Of a DNA stretch of 31,232 nucleotides, positions 1-7,787 are shown piece after piece. A program made the translations under genes and the position numbers. The notes beneath the pieces are model-generated. The model did not search any database. It was not told the origin of the DNA and saw only the letters and a program-made list of their open reading frames with translations. Origin of the DNA: an uncultured Collinsella sp. (lineage in GTDB: Bacteria; Actinomycetota; Coriobacteriia; Coriobacteriales; Coriobacteriaceae). Each line of letters begins with the position of its first letter. The first letter of the stretch is position 1. The stretch lies in NCBI GenBank assembly GCA_902470345.1, contig CABRGB010000018.1:1-31232 (forward strand), given 5' to 3'.

Positions 1-983
1 AAGAGCCGGATGCCGAGGAAAAGTTTAAAGAGGTTTCCGAGGCCTACGCCGTGCTTTCGGATGAGCAAAAACGTGCGCGCTACGACGCCATGCGTTCTGG
101 CAATCCCTTTGCCGGTGCTCCTACGGCTTCGCCCTATGGTGGCAGCTACGCCGGCAGCACGGGTTATGGCAATCCTTTTGAGGGCGGCTTTCCCTTTGGT
201 GGCGCCTGGGGCCAGCAGCGTCGTGGACAGGCTGCCTACAATCCCGAGAACGGCGCCAACGTGGTCGTCGATATCAAACTTGACGCCAAGGAGGCCAAGG
301 GCGGTGCCCGCAAGACCGTCCGCTACACGCGCTTCGATACGTGCGGACATTGCGGCGGCTCGGGTTCTGTCTCCTCCGAGCATGCCCATACCTGCCCAAG
401 CTGTGGCGGCCGCGGCCACATCGACGTCGACCTGTCCTTCCTGTTTGGTGCGGGTACGTTCCAGTCGGTCTGCCCCGAGTGCGGCGGTTCCGGTAAGGTC
501 GTGGCCGACCCCTGCCCCGATTGTGGTGGCAGCGGTCGTACTCGCGCAACCTCCGAGCAGACGATTGAGTTTCCTGCCGGCACGCACGATGGCGACGAGG
601 TCCGCATTAGCGGCATGGGACATGCTGGCACCAATGGTGCCGCGGGCGGCGACTTGGTCGGCCGCGCCCATGTTGAAGCCGAGCGCTTGGAAGGCAAAGC
701 TCGTACCGGTTTTTACCTGATGGGCATCGTGGCGCCGTTTTTGGTGCTGTCGGCCATTTCGGGCGTGTTCTCGGCCTTTGCCGTGATGTGCTTTATTCCG
801 TTTACCATGGGCCTGTTTATGGTGCTTTCGGACGGTGTGCTTCATCGTAGTCTGCTGTGGTGGAAGCGCGGTGCGATGCAGTTTGCCAACGGTTTTGCCA
901 ACGGCTTCATGTTCGCGCTCGTGTCGGTGTGGTTTGCGAGCTGCTCGCAGCGCGCGATGCTTTCGCCCTACGGGATGCAATAA
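1..983 (+). CDS. DnaJ-like co-chaperone with C-terminal membrane domain (5' truncated by window)
   Basis: The reading frame is open from base 3, so the true start and most of the J domain lie upstream. The first visible residues (EPDAEEKFKEVSEAYAVLSD) match the last helices of a J domain. A Gly/Phe-rich linker follows, then four intact CxxCxGxG zinc motifs (CGHCGGSG, CPSCGGRG, CPECGGSG, CPDCGGSG) and one beta-type substrate-binding segment ending around GGDLVGRAHV. Where an ordinary DnaJ continues with its second C-terminal domain and dimerisation region, this protein has about 110 residues with roughly three hydrophobic segments, and stops at TAA 981-983. I infer a type I DnaJ-like protein tethered to the membrane, probably delivering clients to DnaK there. 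A canonical dnaJ follows 81 bases downstream. The family is clear; the specific role is unknown. Confidence 0.85.
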   Translation, partial: EPDAEEKFKEVSEAYAVLSDEQKRARYDAMRSGNPFAGAPTASPYGGSYAGSTGYGNPFEGGFPFGGAWGQQRRGQAAYNPENGANVVVDIKLDAKEAKGGARKTVRYTRFDTCGHCGGSGSVSSEHAHTCPSCGGRGHIDVDLSFLFGAGTFQSVCPECGGSGKVVADPCPDCGGSGRTRATSEQTIEFPAGTHDGDEVRISGMGHAGTNGAAGGDLVGRAHVEAERLEGKARTGFYLMGIVAPFLVLSAISGVFSAFAVMCFIPFTMGLFMVLSDGVLHRSLLWWKRGAMQFANGFANGFMFALVSVWFASCSQRAMLSPYGMQ

Positions 984-1064
984 CATCAAACCCTCTGTTT
1001 GCGGCCGGCCTTGCATGGGTATAGGACGCACTGTGACAATATTGAAAGTCGGAAGGATTCGGTC

Positions 1065-2213
1065 GTGTCGGAAAATAGGGATTACTACGAGGTACTTGGC
1101 GTCGACAAGGATGCCGACGCGCGGACGATTAAGCGCGCGTTTCTAAAGAAGGCCCGTACCGTACACCCGGACGTTTCGGACGACCCCGAGGCCGAGGCCA
1201 AGTTCAAGGAGCTCAACGAGGCCTATTCCGTTCTTTCCGATGAGCAGAAGCGTGCTAACTACGACCGTTACGGCACCGCCGACGGCCCTGGTGGTTCGGG
1301 CTACGTCGATATCAACGATATCTTTGGTGGCATGGGCATGGACGACTTGTTCTCGTCGTTCTTTGGCGGCGGTGCCGGCGGTGGCGCCCGCAGCCGTCGT
1401 GAGCGTCGTCGCGGACGTGACATGGCCATCTCGCTTTCGGTGACGCTCGAGGAGGCGGCGCTCGGCTGCAAAAAGACGATCAGCTATGACCGCCTTGCTC
1501 CTTGCGAGGACTGCAATGGCACCGGTAGGGCAGAGGGCGCACAGGAAAAGCAGTGCGGCCGCTGCCACGGTACGGGCTACGTCACGACGGTTCAGCGTTC
1601 GTTCCTGGGCCAGGTTCAGTCTTCCTCGCCTTGCCCCGACTGCCATGGCGAGGGCACGGTTATCGACCATCCCTGCGAGACCTGCGACGGTCAGGGCCGC
1701 ACGCCTTCGCACGAAAAGATCGACATCGATATTCCCGCCGGCGTTTCGACCGGTCGCCAGCTGCGCGTGAGCGGCTTTGGCGAGGCCGGCCTTCGCGGCG
1801 AGCCCTCGGGCGACCTGATTGTCAACGTGCGTGTTGCCGACCATGAGCGCTTTAAGCGTAACGGTGACGACCTGTACCTGGTGAGCGATATCTCGATTGC
1901 GCAGGCTGCGCTCGGCTGCGAGATCGAGGTCGAGGGCATTATGCCCGACGAGGTCGTTAAGGTGACGGTTCCCGCCGGCGCCCAGTACGGCGATACCGTG
2001 AGCGTCAATAATTACGGCATGCCGCGCATTGGCGGTGGCGGTTCGCGTGGTCGCCTGATCGTGCAGCTGCGCGTGGTCGTTCCCACCAATCTTTCCAATA
2101 AGCAACGCGAGCTGCTCCGTGCTTTTGCCGATGAGATGGGCGATGACGTTGCTTCCGGTAAGAAGTCGGTGACCGACCGTATCAAGAGTGCCCTCGACGA
2201 TATCCTCGATTAA
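1065..2213 (+). CDS. dnaJ: Chaperone protein DnaJ
   Basis: Hsp40 co-chaperone that stimulates DnaK ATPase activity and hands over unfolded substrates. The J domain is at residues 1-70 with the HPD tripeptide at 34-36. A Gly-rich linker (about 75-115) follows, then four zinc motifs between residues 147 and 211 (CEDCNGTG, CGRCHGTG, CPDCHGEG, CETCDGQG), and both C-terminal substrate-binding domains are present. The 382-residue length is normal. I chose the GTG at 1065 because it is preceded by AAGG at 1053-1056 with 8-base spacing and gives the usual start just ahead of the RDYYEVLGV motif; the frame stays open further upstream without family similarity. No CIRCE operator is visible in the 81-base gap before it. 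mtaB begins 9 bases after its stop. Confidence 0.97.
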   Translation: MSENRDYYEVLGVDKDADARTIKRAFLKKARTVHPDVSDDPEAEAKFKELNEAYSVLSDEQKRANYDRYGTADGPGGSGYVDINDIFGGMGMDDLFSSFFGGGAGGGARSRRERRRGRDMAISLSVTLEEAALGCKKTISYDRLAPCEDCNGTGRAEGAQEKQCGRCHGTGYVTTVQRSFLGQVQSSSPCPDCHGEGTVIDHPCETCDGQGRTPSHEKIDIDIPAGVSTGRQLRVSGFGEAGLRGEPSGDLIVNVRVADHERFKRNGDDLYLVSDISIAQAALGCEIEVEGIMPDEVVKVTVPAGAQYGDTVSVNNYGMPRIGGGGSRGRLIVQLRVVVPTNLSNKQRELLRAFADEMGDDVASGKKSVTDRIKSALDDILD

Positions 2214-2222
2214 GGAGCCCGC

Positions 2223-3515
2223 GTGCTCGCACCCCATATTTCCGTCGTCAACCTCGGCTGCCGCGTCAACCGGGTTGAGTCTGACCGTATCACTGCCGAC
2301 CTTATGCGCCTGGGCTTTGCTATTGTGGAGCCCCAGGATGCCGATCTGATCGTCATTAACACCTGTGCCGTTACGGGCGAGGCCGAGGCCAAGACCCGTA
2401 AGGCCGTCCGTCATGCGCTGGCCTATCCAAACGAGCCCTATGTGGTCGTAACCGGCTGCGTCGTCAACCTGCATCCCGAGGAGTTGCTGGAGCTCTCCGA
2501 TCGCGTGATCGCCGAGCCGTCCAAGATTGACGTCGCCGAGCGCGTCTGCGAGGTGCTGGGTGTCGAATCCGATAGCGTTCCCGCCTGCAGCGATGGCGAG
2601 GTGGTCGATGCGCTCGGTCGCTCTCGCCTGGGCGTGAAGATTCAGGACGGCTGCAACCATCGCTGCACCTATTGCATTGTGTGGAAGGCACGCGGCCCCG
2701 AGCGCTCCGTGCCCGTCGAGTCCGTGCTCGAGCAAGTTCGCGAGGCCCAGGAGGCCGGCGTGCCCGAGGTGGTGCTGACCGGTGTGAACCTGGGTGCCTA
2801 CGATGGCAAGAGCGCGACCGACGAGCACGTCGAAATCGATGAGCTGCTCGAGGCCATCATGGAGCGCACGTCTATTCCGCATGTGCGCATTTCCTCGGTC
2901 GAGCCCATGGATATCTCCGAGCGCCTGCTTAAGGTTATGGCGCGCTATCCGCAGCGTATCGCCCCGTTTTTGCACCTGCCCGTGCAGTCCGGCTGCACGG
3001 CGACCCTGCATCGCATGGGCCGTCCCTATAGCGCCGAGGCCTTTGAGGACACGGTGCGTATGATTCGTGCCATCTTGCCCCAGGCGTCCCTTTCGTGCGA
3101 TGTCATCGTCGGTTTTCCCGGCGAGACGGACGAGGAGTTTGAGGAGTCGCTGGCGCTGTGCCGCCGCGTGGGCTTTTCGCGTATGCACGTGTTTCGCTAC
3201 AGCAGGCGTCCCGGTACCCTTGCCGCCGACATGCCCGACCAGGTGCCGCCTGAGGTTATGGCCGAGCGCAGTCGTCGTATGCGAGCCGCGGCGCAGGAGC
3301 TTGCCATTGCCGACGCTCGTCGTCGCGTGGGCACGGTCGAGCGTGCCGTGCTCGAGTATGGTGACAACCTGACGCTCGGCTCGTTCCATCATGCCCGTCT
3401 TGACGATACCTGTGGACTTACAGCCCCGTGCCTGCTCGATGTTGCTATCATCGGAGTCGATGATTCCGGCTTGGTCCATGCACGCAGGGAGGTTCATGGA
3501 AGCCTCGAAGATTAG
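2223..3515 (+). CDS. mtaB: tRNA (N6-L-threonylcarbamoyladenosine(37)-C2)-methylthiotransferase MtaB
   Basis: Radical-SAM methylthiotransferase that adds a methylthio group to t6A37 of ANN-decoding tRNAs. The N-terminal UPF0004 domain starts with the VNLGCRVNRVESD motif, followed by NTCAVTGEAEAKTRK. The radical-SAM CxxxCxxC cluster motif is at C144, C148 and C151 (DGCNHRCTYC), and a C-terminal TRAM-like segment follows. The ANTCAVT-type signature and the CRVN motif favour MtaB over MiaB and RimO, which are both encoded separately in this window. The start is GTG 2223 with GGAG just after the dnaJ stop. Its 3' end overlaps phoH by 20 bases, so the two are probably translationally coupled. Confidence 0.93.
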   Translation: MLAPHISVVNLGCRVNRVESDRITADLMRLGFAIVEPQDADLIVINTCAVTGEAEAKTRKAVRHALAYPNEPYVVVTGCVVNLHPEELLELSDRVIAEPSKIDVAERVCEVLGVESDSVPACSDGEVVDALGRSRLGVKIQDGCNHRCTYCIVWKARGPERSVPVESVLEQVREAQEAGVPEVVLTGVNLGAYDGKSATDEHVEIDELLEAIMERTSIPHVRISSVEPMDISERLLKVMARYPQRIAPFLHLPVQSGCTATLHRMGRPYSAEAFEDTVRMIRAILPQASLSCDVIVGFPGETDEEFEESLALCRRVGFSRMHVFRYSRRPGTLAADMPDQVPPEVMAERSRRMRAAAQELAIADARRRVGTVERAVLEYGDNLTLGSFHHARLDDTCGLTAPCLLDVAIIGVDDSGLVHARREVHGSLED

Positions 3516-4482
3516 ACTTACCGTTCCCGAGGGTATCGACCCCTCGCGCGTTTTGGGCGCCGGCGATGGCGCCCTTCGTGCACTCGAGAACTTGGTGCGC
3601 GCCCATGTGGTTGCCCGCGGTGACAGCGTTGCCGTGAGCGGCGATCCGGACGAGGTCGAACTCGTGGCGCGTTTTTTCGAACACGCCTTTCGTGAGGCCG
3701 CTGCCGGGCGCACGCTTTCTGCCGATGATGTCTCGCGCTGTCTGGCGGTTCTGCGCGACGGCGAGCATGATGCCTCGTCGCTGCGCGATGACGTGCTGCT
3801 ATCGTATCGCGGTCGCGTCATCCGCCCCAAGACGCTCGGCCAAAAGCGCTATGTGGATGCCATTCGCTCGCATACCATCACGTTTGGCCTCGGTCCTGCC
3901 GGTACTGGTAAAACCTATCTGGCCATGGCACTCGCCGTCGCCGCGCTCAAGCGCCATGAGGTAGGTCGCCTGATCCTGACGCGTCCGGTTGTCGAGGCGG
4001 GGGAGAACCTCGGCTTTTTGCCCGGCACCCTCGAGGAAAAGATCGACCCGTATATGCGCCCGCTCTATGATGCCCTCTTTGACATGATGGATCGCGAACG
4101 CACCGATGAGCTTATGGAGCGTGGCGTGATTGAGATCGCCCCGCTCGCCTACATGCGCGGTCGAACGCTGAGTGATGCCTTTGTGGTGCTCGATGAGGCA
4201 CAAAACACGACGCCCGAGCAGATGAAGATGTTCCTGACGCGTCTGGGTTTTAATTCTAAGTTCGTGATTACCGGCGACCTGAGCCAGCGTGACCTGGTGG
4301 GTCGTCGAGGCGGTCTTGCCGACGTTGAGAAGATTTTGGGCCGTGTCGACGATGTGACGTTTTCTCACCTGGAGCGCGCCGACGTGGTGCGCCATGCCTT
4401 GGTGGGCCGTATTGTTGAGGCCTATGATGCATACGACGATGCGCGTGAGCAGCGCGCACACGATCGAAAGGAGTCCCGTTGA
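3496..4482 (+). CDS. phoH: PhoH-like ATPase (PhoL family)
   Basis: P-loop ATPase of the PhoH family, 328 residues. Walker A is at residues 133-140 (GPAGTGKT), and Walker B lies in AFVVLDEAQNTTPEQMK, the typical PhoH DEAQN signature. The N-terminal ~100 residues form a weakly conserved domain with a possible KH-like role. ATG 3496 is chosen because GGAGG at 3489-3493 precedes it and the sequence from MEASKIRLTVPEG fits family starts; the frame is also open upstream inside mtaB. The position immediately before ybeY is conserved in many bacteria and links it to ribosome or RNA quality control, although its biochemical role is not settled. The stop overlaps the ybeY start as TTGA. Confidence 0.93.
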   Translation: MEASKIRLTVPEGIDPSRVLGAGDGALRALENLVRAHVVARGDSVAVSGDPDEVELVARFFEHAFREAAAGRTLSADDVSRCLAVLRDGEHDASSLRDDVLLSYRGRVIRPKTLGQKRYVDAIRSHTITFGLGPAGTGKTYLAMALAVAALKRHEVGRLILTRPVVEAGENLGFLPGTLEEKIDPYMRPLYDALFDMMDRERTDELMERGVIEIAPLAYMRGRTLSDAFVVLDEAQNTTPEQMKMFLTRLGFNSKFVITGDLSQRDLVGRRGGLADVEKILGRVDDVTFSHLERADVVRHALVGRIVEAYDAYDDAREQRAHDRKESR

Positions 4483-4988
4483 GTGTATTGATCAGCAACG
4501 ATGCCGAGCTCGATACGCTGCTCGATGCCCAGGAGGTGGAGCACATCAGCGGAGTTGTGCTTGCCGCCGAGGGTGTTGAGCGTGAGGTCGAGATTTCCCT
4601 TTCGTATGTCGATGAGGACGAGATGCACGAGCTCAACCACGAGTGGCGCGGTATCGATCGCACCACCGATGTCCTCTCGTTTGAATGCGACTCGGCCTTT
4701 GACGAGGATATTCCCGCCGACGAGACGCTCGAGCTCGGTGATATTATCCTGGCCCCGCAGGTTATTGCCCGCCAGGCCCCCGGCTTTGGCAACAGTCCCG
4801 CCGACGAGTGTCGCCTGATGCTCGTGCATGGCATGCTGCACCTGCTGGGGTATGACCATATCGAGGACGACGAGGCCGAGGTCATGGAGGCTCGCGAGGA
4901 TGCCATCCTGCGCGACCTGGCGCTTGAGCGCGGCGAGGACCCCAAACTCGTCCACGTCGGCCCCATAACCAATCATGCCCATGACTAG
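4479..4988 (+). CDS. ybeY: Endoribonuclease YbeY (rRNA maturation/ribosome quality control)
   Basis: Metal-dependent single-strand endoribonuclease involved in 16S rRNA 3'-end processing and 70S quality control. The UPF0054 signature H-x3-H-x5-H is present as HGMLHLLGYDH with H117, H121 and H127, the zinc ligands. The upstream DRTTDVLSF motif is also typical. The 169-residue length is normal. The start is a TTG at 4479 overlapping the phoH stop by four bases; AAGGAG at 4468-4473 with 5-base spacing supports it, and there is no better in-frame ATG/GTG. Many Firmicutes have the HD-family pgpH/yqfF gene between phoH and ybeY; it is absent here. Confidence 0.95.
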   Translation: MSVLISNDAELDTLLDAQEVEHISGVVLAAEGVEREVEISLSYVDEDEMHELNHEWRGIDRTTDVLSFECDSAFDEDIPADETLELGDIILAPQVIARQAPGFGNSPADECRLMLVHGMLHLLGYDHIEDDEAEVMEAREDAILRDLALERGEDPKLVHVGPITNHAHD

Positions 4989-4997
4989 GAGCCGTCT

Positions 4998-5375
4998 ATG
5001 ATTCCCGGATCGAACAAGGACCATCCGTCCTTTTTAAAGTCGTTCTCATACGCTATGGAGGGCTTCGTCACCGCCGTCAAGACCGAGCGCAATATCAAGG
5101 TCATGCTCGTGGCGGGCGTGTGCACCGTCATTGCCGGCTGCATCGTGGGGCTCGATATTGCCGAGTGGGCTACGGTCATCATCTGCTGCGGCCTGGTGAT
5201 TCACGGCGAGCTGTGCAATACCGCCATGGAGGCGATTGTCGACCTGGCGACCCAGGAGCTGCATCCGTTGGCCAAGCGCGCGAAGGATATTGCCGCCGCC
5301 TCTGTATACGTTCTTTCCATTACCGCCGCGATCGTGGGCTTGCTTGTCTTTGCGCACGCGCTCGACTTTATTTAG
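4998..5375 (+). CDS. dgkA: Diacylglycerol/undecaprenol kinase, DgkA family
   Basis: Small integral membrane kinase of 125 residues with about three transmembrane helices. Family motifs are ERNIK at 30-34, ELCNTAMEAIVD at 71-82 (E71, N74, E78 and D82 are the usual ATP/Mg and catalytic positions) and the conserved KD pair at 96-97. In Gram-positive bacteria this family mainly phosphorylates undecaprenol, recycling the cell-wall lipid carrier. Substrate preference cannot be read from the sequence. It starts at ATG 4998 nine bases after ybeY, with AGGAG overlapping the ybeY stop, and sits directly before era as in Bacillus, but without the intervening cdd gene. Confidence 0.93.
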   Translation: MIPGSNKDHPSFLKSFSYAMEGFVTAVKTERNIKVMLVAGVCTVIAGCIVGLDIAEWATVIICCGLVIHGELCNTAMEAIVDLATQELHPLAKRAKDIAAASVYVLSITAAIVGLLVFAHALDFI

Positions 5376-5387
5376 AAAGGGATTCCC

Positions 5388-6458
5388 ATGTCCGACAATA
5401 TGCAGCCTACCGATGAAGTTTTGGATGACGAGGTCCTGGACGAGGCTGAAGGTGCCGATTCGTTTGACGAGGTCGAGGAGTTCGACCCGTTTGAGGGTAT
5501 GAGCGACGAGGAACTCGATGCCCTGTGTGACGAGGATGAGAGCCTCGCGGGTTTTGGCGACGTGGAACCCGGTTTTCGCAGTGGCTTTGTGGCCCTGGTC
5601 GGTCGCCCCAACGCCGGCAAGTCCACGCTGCTCAACGCCTGTTACGGCAAGAAGGTCGCCATTACCTCTCCGGTGGCCCAGACGACCCGCCGCCGTATGC
5701 GCGCCGTGGTCAACCGCCCCGGTTACCAGCTGGTCTTCGTTGACACGCCGGGTATCCACAAGCCCAAGGACGGCCTGGGCTCCGAGCTTAATAAGAGTGC
5801 CCTGTTTGAGCTCAATGACGTAGACGTCGTCGCGTTTCTGATCGACGCCACCAAACCCATCGGCAGGGGGGACGCCTGGGTCGCCGAGCGCGTCAAGAAT
5901 GCCCGCTCCAAAAAGGTCCTTGTGCTCACGAAGGCCGACGAGGCCGACCCCGCACAGGTCATGGAGCAGCTTAAAGCAGCCCACGAGCTTATGGAATACG
6001 ACGATGAGATCGTGACGTCGTCGGTTAAGAGCTTTAACGTCGATGCGTTTATCGAGACCGTCGCTCGCTTTTTGCCCGAGGGCCCGCGCTGGTTCCCCGA
6101 GGACATGGGCACCGACGCGTCCGACGAAACCCTCGTGGCCGAGTTTGTGCGCGAGAAGGTCCTGCGTCGCACTCGCGACGAGATCCCTCACTCCGTGGGC
6201 GTCATCTGTGACGCGCTCGAGCAGACTAAGAAGGTCCTGCGCGTGCACGCCACGATTTACGTCGAGCGCGAAGGGCAGAAGGGCATCATCATCGGCAAGG
6301 GCGGCGAGATGATTAAGCATATCGGCATCGATGCCCGTCGCGATCTTGAGCGTATCTTTGGCACTCAGGTCTTTTTGGAGCTCGACGTGAAGGTTAAGGC
6401 CGGCTGGCGCGATGACGAGGCGCAGATCCGCCGCTTTGGCTATAACGCCGAAGATTAA
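5388..6458 (+). CDS. era: GTPase Era with acidic N-terminal extension
   Basis: Ribosome-assembly GTPase that binds the 3' end of 16S rRNA. G1 is GRPNAGKST from residue 72, G3 is DTPG, G4 is TKAD (a Thr instead of the usual Asn of NKxD) and G5 is SSVK. The C-terminal KH domain carries GIIIGKGGEMIKHIG. At 356 residues it is about 55 longer than typical Era. The extra part is an N-terminal tail with 26 Asp/Glu and a single Arg in the first 66 residues. ATG 5388 has AAAGGGA 10 bases upstream, and there is no alternative start near residue 65, so the tail is likely real. The last gene of this run, recO, follows after 12 bases. Confidence 0.95.
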   Translation: MSDNMQPTDEVLDDEVLDEAEGADSFDEVEEFDPFEGMSDEELDALCDEDESLAGFGDVEPGFRSGFVALVGRPNAGKSTLLNACYGKKVAITSPVAQTTRRRMRAVVNRPGYQLVFVDTPGIHKPKDGLGSELNKSALFELNDVDVVAFLIDATKPIGRGDAWVAERVKNARSKKVLVLTKADEADPAQVMEQLKAAHELMEYDDEIVTSSVKSFNVDAFIETVARFLPEGPRWFPEDMGTDASDETLVAEFVREKVLRRTRDEIPHSVGVICDALEQTKKVLRVHATIYVEREGQKGIIIGKGGEMIKHIGIDARRDLERIFGTQVFLELDVKVKAGWRDDEAQIRRFGYNAED

Positions 6459-6470
6459 GCCTCCGCGTTC

Positions 6471-7220
6471 ATGGCAGGCTCTCGCACATATCGCACAAAG
6501 GTGCTCGTCCTCGACAAGACCAAGCTCAAGGAAACCGATTTGATCTTGACGATGCTCGACGAACGGGGGCGGCAGGTGCGTGCCGTGGCTAAGGGCGCAC
6601 GTAAGCCTGGCGGTCGTCTTGCTGCCCGCTGCGAGCTTTTCTGTACCGTCGATATGCTGCTCGCGCATGGACGGTCGCTCGACGTGGTTTCTCAGGCCGA
6701 GCTTATGGAGGCGCCGCTCGGTGCTGCTCCTGACTACGAGACGACCTGTGCCTCCAGCGCGATTGCCGAGGTTGCGCGTGTGTGCTCGTTCGAGGATGCC
6801 GAGGATCCATTTACCTTTGCCATCACACAGCGGGCGCTTACGCTTGTCGGCAGCGGGCTCGACTCGGCACATATGGACCTGCTCGTGGCGGCCTTTGTCT
6901 TTAAACTGCTGTCGCACGTTGGCTACCGACCCGATTTTTCGGCATGCGTGCTGTGCGGAGACCCCATGCTGTCGTATTTTTCGCCCCAGGCGGGCGGGCT
7001 TCTGTGCGGGTCGTGCGCCTCGAGCGTGCCTGGCGCCGAGTTGGTCTCAACCGGCGAGGTTGCATGGCTTCGCGCCCTCATGTCTATGACGTTCGATGCA
7101 CTCATGGCCGAGCGAATTGACCCGCATACGGCGGCGTTCTTGCTCGGGCTTTCGCATGTGTGGGCGGCGACGCATACCGATCAGCGCCTCCGTGCGATGG
7201 AATTCATGTTGGGTCGGTGA
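6471..7220 (+). CDS. recO: DNA repair protein RecO
   Basis: Recombination mediator that helps load RecA on SSB-coated single-stranded DNA (RecFOR pathway). The N-terminal OB fold begins TYRTKVLVLDKTKLKETDLI, and the C-terminal helical domain carries a four-cysteine zinc site at C159, C162, C179 and C182. The 249-residue length is normal. ATG 6471 lies 12 bases after the era stop without an obvious strong Shine-Dalgarno, suggesting coupling. era-recO adjacency is widely conserved. It ends just before a probable new transcription unit for rpsO. Confidence 0.95.
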   Translation: MAGSRTYRTKVLVLDKTKLKETDLILTMLDERGRQVRAVAKGARKPGGRLAARCELFCTVDMLLAHGRSLDVVSQAELMEAPLGAAPDYETTCASSAIAEVARVCSFEDAEDPFTFAITQRALTLVGSGLDSAHMDLLVAAFVFKLLSHVGYRPDFSACVLCGDPMLSYFSPQAGGLLCGSCASSVPGAELVSTGEVAWLRALMSMTFDALMAERIDPHTAAFLLGLSHVWAATHTDQRLRAMEFMLGR

Positions 7221-7244
7221 TGATGCGCAGGCGCGCGCCGCTTG

Positions 7245-7358
7245 TGGTAACATACCGACCTGTTGGTACCTCGACCTTGGATGTTCGCTCCACCGGCGGC
7301 TTCCCAGTCCGAGGCGAATAGAGTCGTCCGCGGGCGACGCGAAACGAAAGGTGAAACA
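7245..7358 (+). promoter_or_regulatory. Extended -10 promoter and structured leader of rpsO
   Basis: An extended -10 sequence TGGTAACAT (TG at 7246-range, TAACAT at 7248-7253) lies 25 bases after recO; no good -35 is visible. The predicted ~100-base leader contains a short stem GTCGTC/GGCGAC (7323-7328 with 7333-7338, one G-U pair) just upstream of the GAAAGG ribosome binding site. Ribosomal protein S15 represses its own mRNA through leader structures in several bacterial groups, so this could be such a site. That is inference from family behaviour, not seen directly. Confidence 0.4.
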
Positions 7359-7637
7359 ATGACTGTTTCCAAAGAGCGCAAGGCGGAGCTGACCGCCCAG
7401 TTCGGTAACTCCCCGGTCGATACCGGTAACCCCAAGGTTCAGGTCGCCATCCTGTCCGAGCGCATCAAGGAGCTGACCGAGCACATGAAGTCCCACCAGA
7501 AGGACTTCCACACCCGTCGTGGCCTGCTCATGCTCGTCGGCCGTCGTCGTCGTCTTCTCTCCTACATCAAGAAGAACGACATCGTCGAGTACCGTGAGCT
7601 CATCAAGGCTCTGGGCATCCGCGACAACATCCAGTAA
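7359..7637 (+). CDS. rpsO: 30S ribosomal protein S15
   Basis: Primary 16S rRNA-binding protein of the small-subunit platform, 92 residues. Family signatures are clear: VAILSERIKELTEHMKSHQKD, the HTRRGLLMLVGRRRRLLSYI helix and IVEYRELIKALGIRDN. I chose ATG 7359, which is preceded by AAAGG at 7347-7351; the open frame extends to 7263 but S15 proteins start here. It is followed by an intrinsic terminator and then pnp, the classic rpsO-pnp pair. Confidence 0.98.
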   Translation: MTVSKERKAELTAQFGNSPVDTGNPKVQVAILSERIKELTEHMKSHQKDFHTRRGLLMLVGRRRRLLSYIKKNDIVEYRELIKALGIRDNIQ

Positions 7638-7653
7638 GGATTTGTACATGCTA

Positions 7654-7685
7654 AGAGCGTCCTGCGCAGCGGGGCGCTCTTTTTG
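7654..7685 (+). terminator. Intrinsic terminator after rpsO
   Basis: Stem AGAGCGTCC (7654-7662) pairs with GGGCGCTCT (7672-7680, one T-G wobble) around a 9-base loop, and runs into TTTTT. It sits 16 bases after the rpsO stop. Read-through would connect rpsO to pnp. Confidence 0.8.
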
Positions 7686-7692
7686 TGTAAGG

Positions 7693-7774
7693 GCGTGAAC
7701 AATCACGCTCTGAAGCGTGGCGGGGGCAGGGGGCCCGCGTCACATGAGAAGCCCGCAGGCAAGGGGCCTGCGGG
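7693..7774 (+). promoter_or_regulatory. pnp leader hairpins
   Basis: Two inverted repeats lie between the rpsO terminator and pnp. GCGTGA (7693-7698) pairs with TCACGC (7703-7708). A strong 9-bp stem, CCCGCAGGC (7752-7760) with GCCTGCGGG (7766-7774) around a 5-base loop, ends two bases before the AAAGGAG ribosome binding site at 7777-7783. In enterobacteria PNPase represses its own synthesis via a leader stem; a similar role here is a hypothesis from position only. Confidence 0.5.
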
Positions 7775-7787
7775 GTAAAGGAGAACA

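Noticed and set aside
984..1064. Heat-shock operator (CIRCE) or strong promoter before dnaJ
   Set aside because: No TTAGCACTC/GAGTGCTAA repeat is present. TTGCAT (1011-1016) with GACAAT (1035-1040) is only a weak promoter candidate, not listed as a feature.
1143..3830. 895-codon open frame on the minus strand opposite dnaJ, mtaB and phoH
   Set aside because: It is antisense to three clear genes, has low-complexity His/Arg/Ala-rich composition and no family motifs. Long stop-free antisense frames are expected from the strong GC3 codon bias here.
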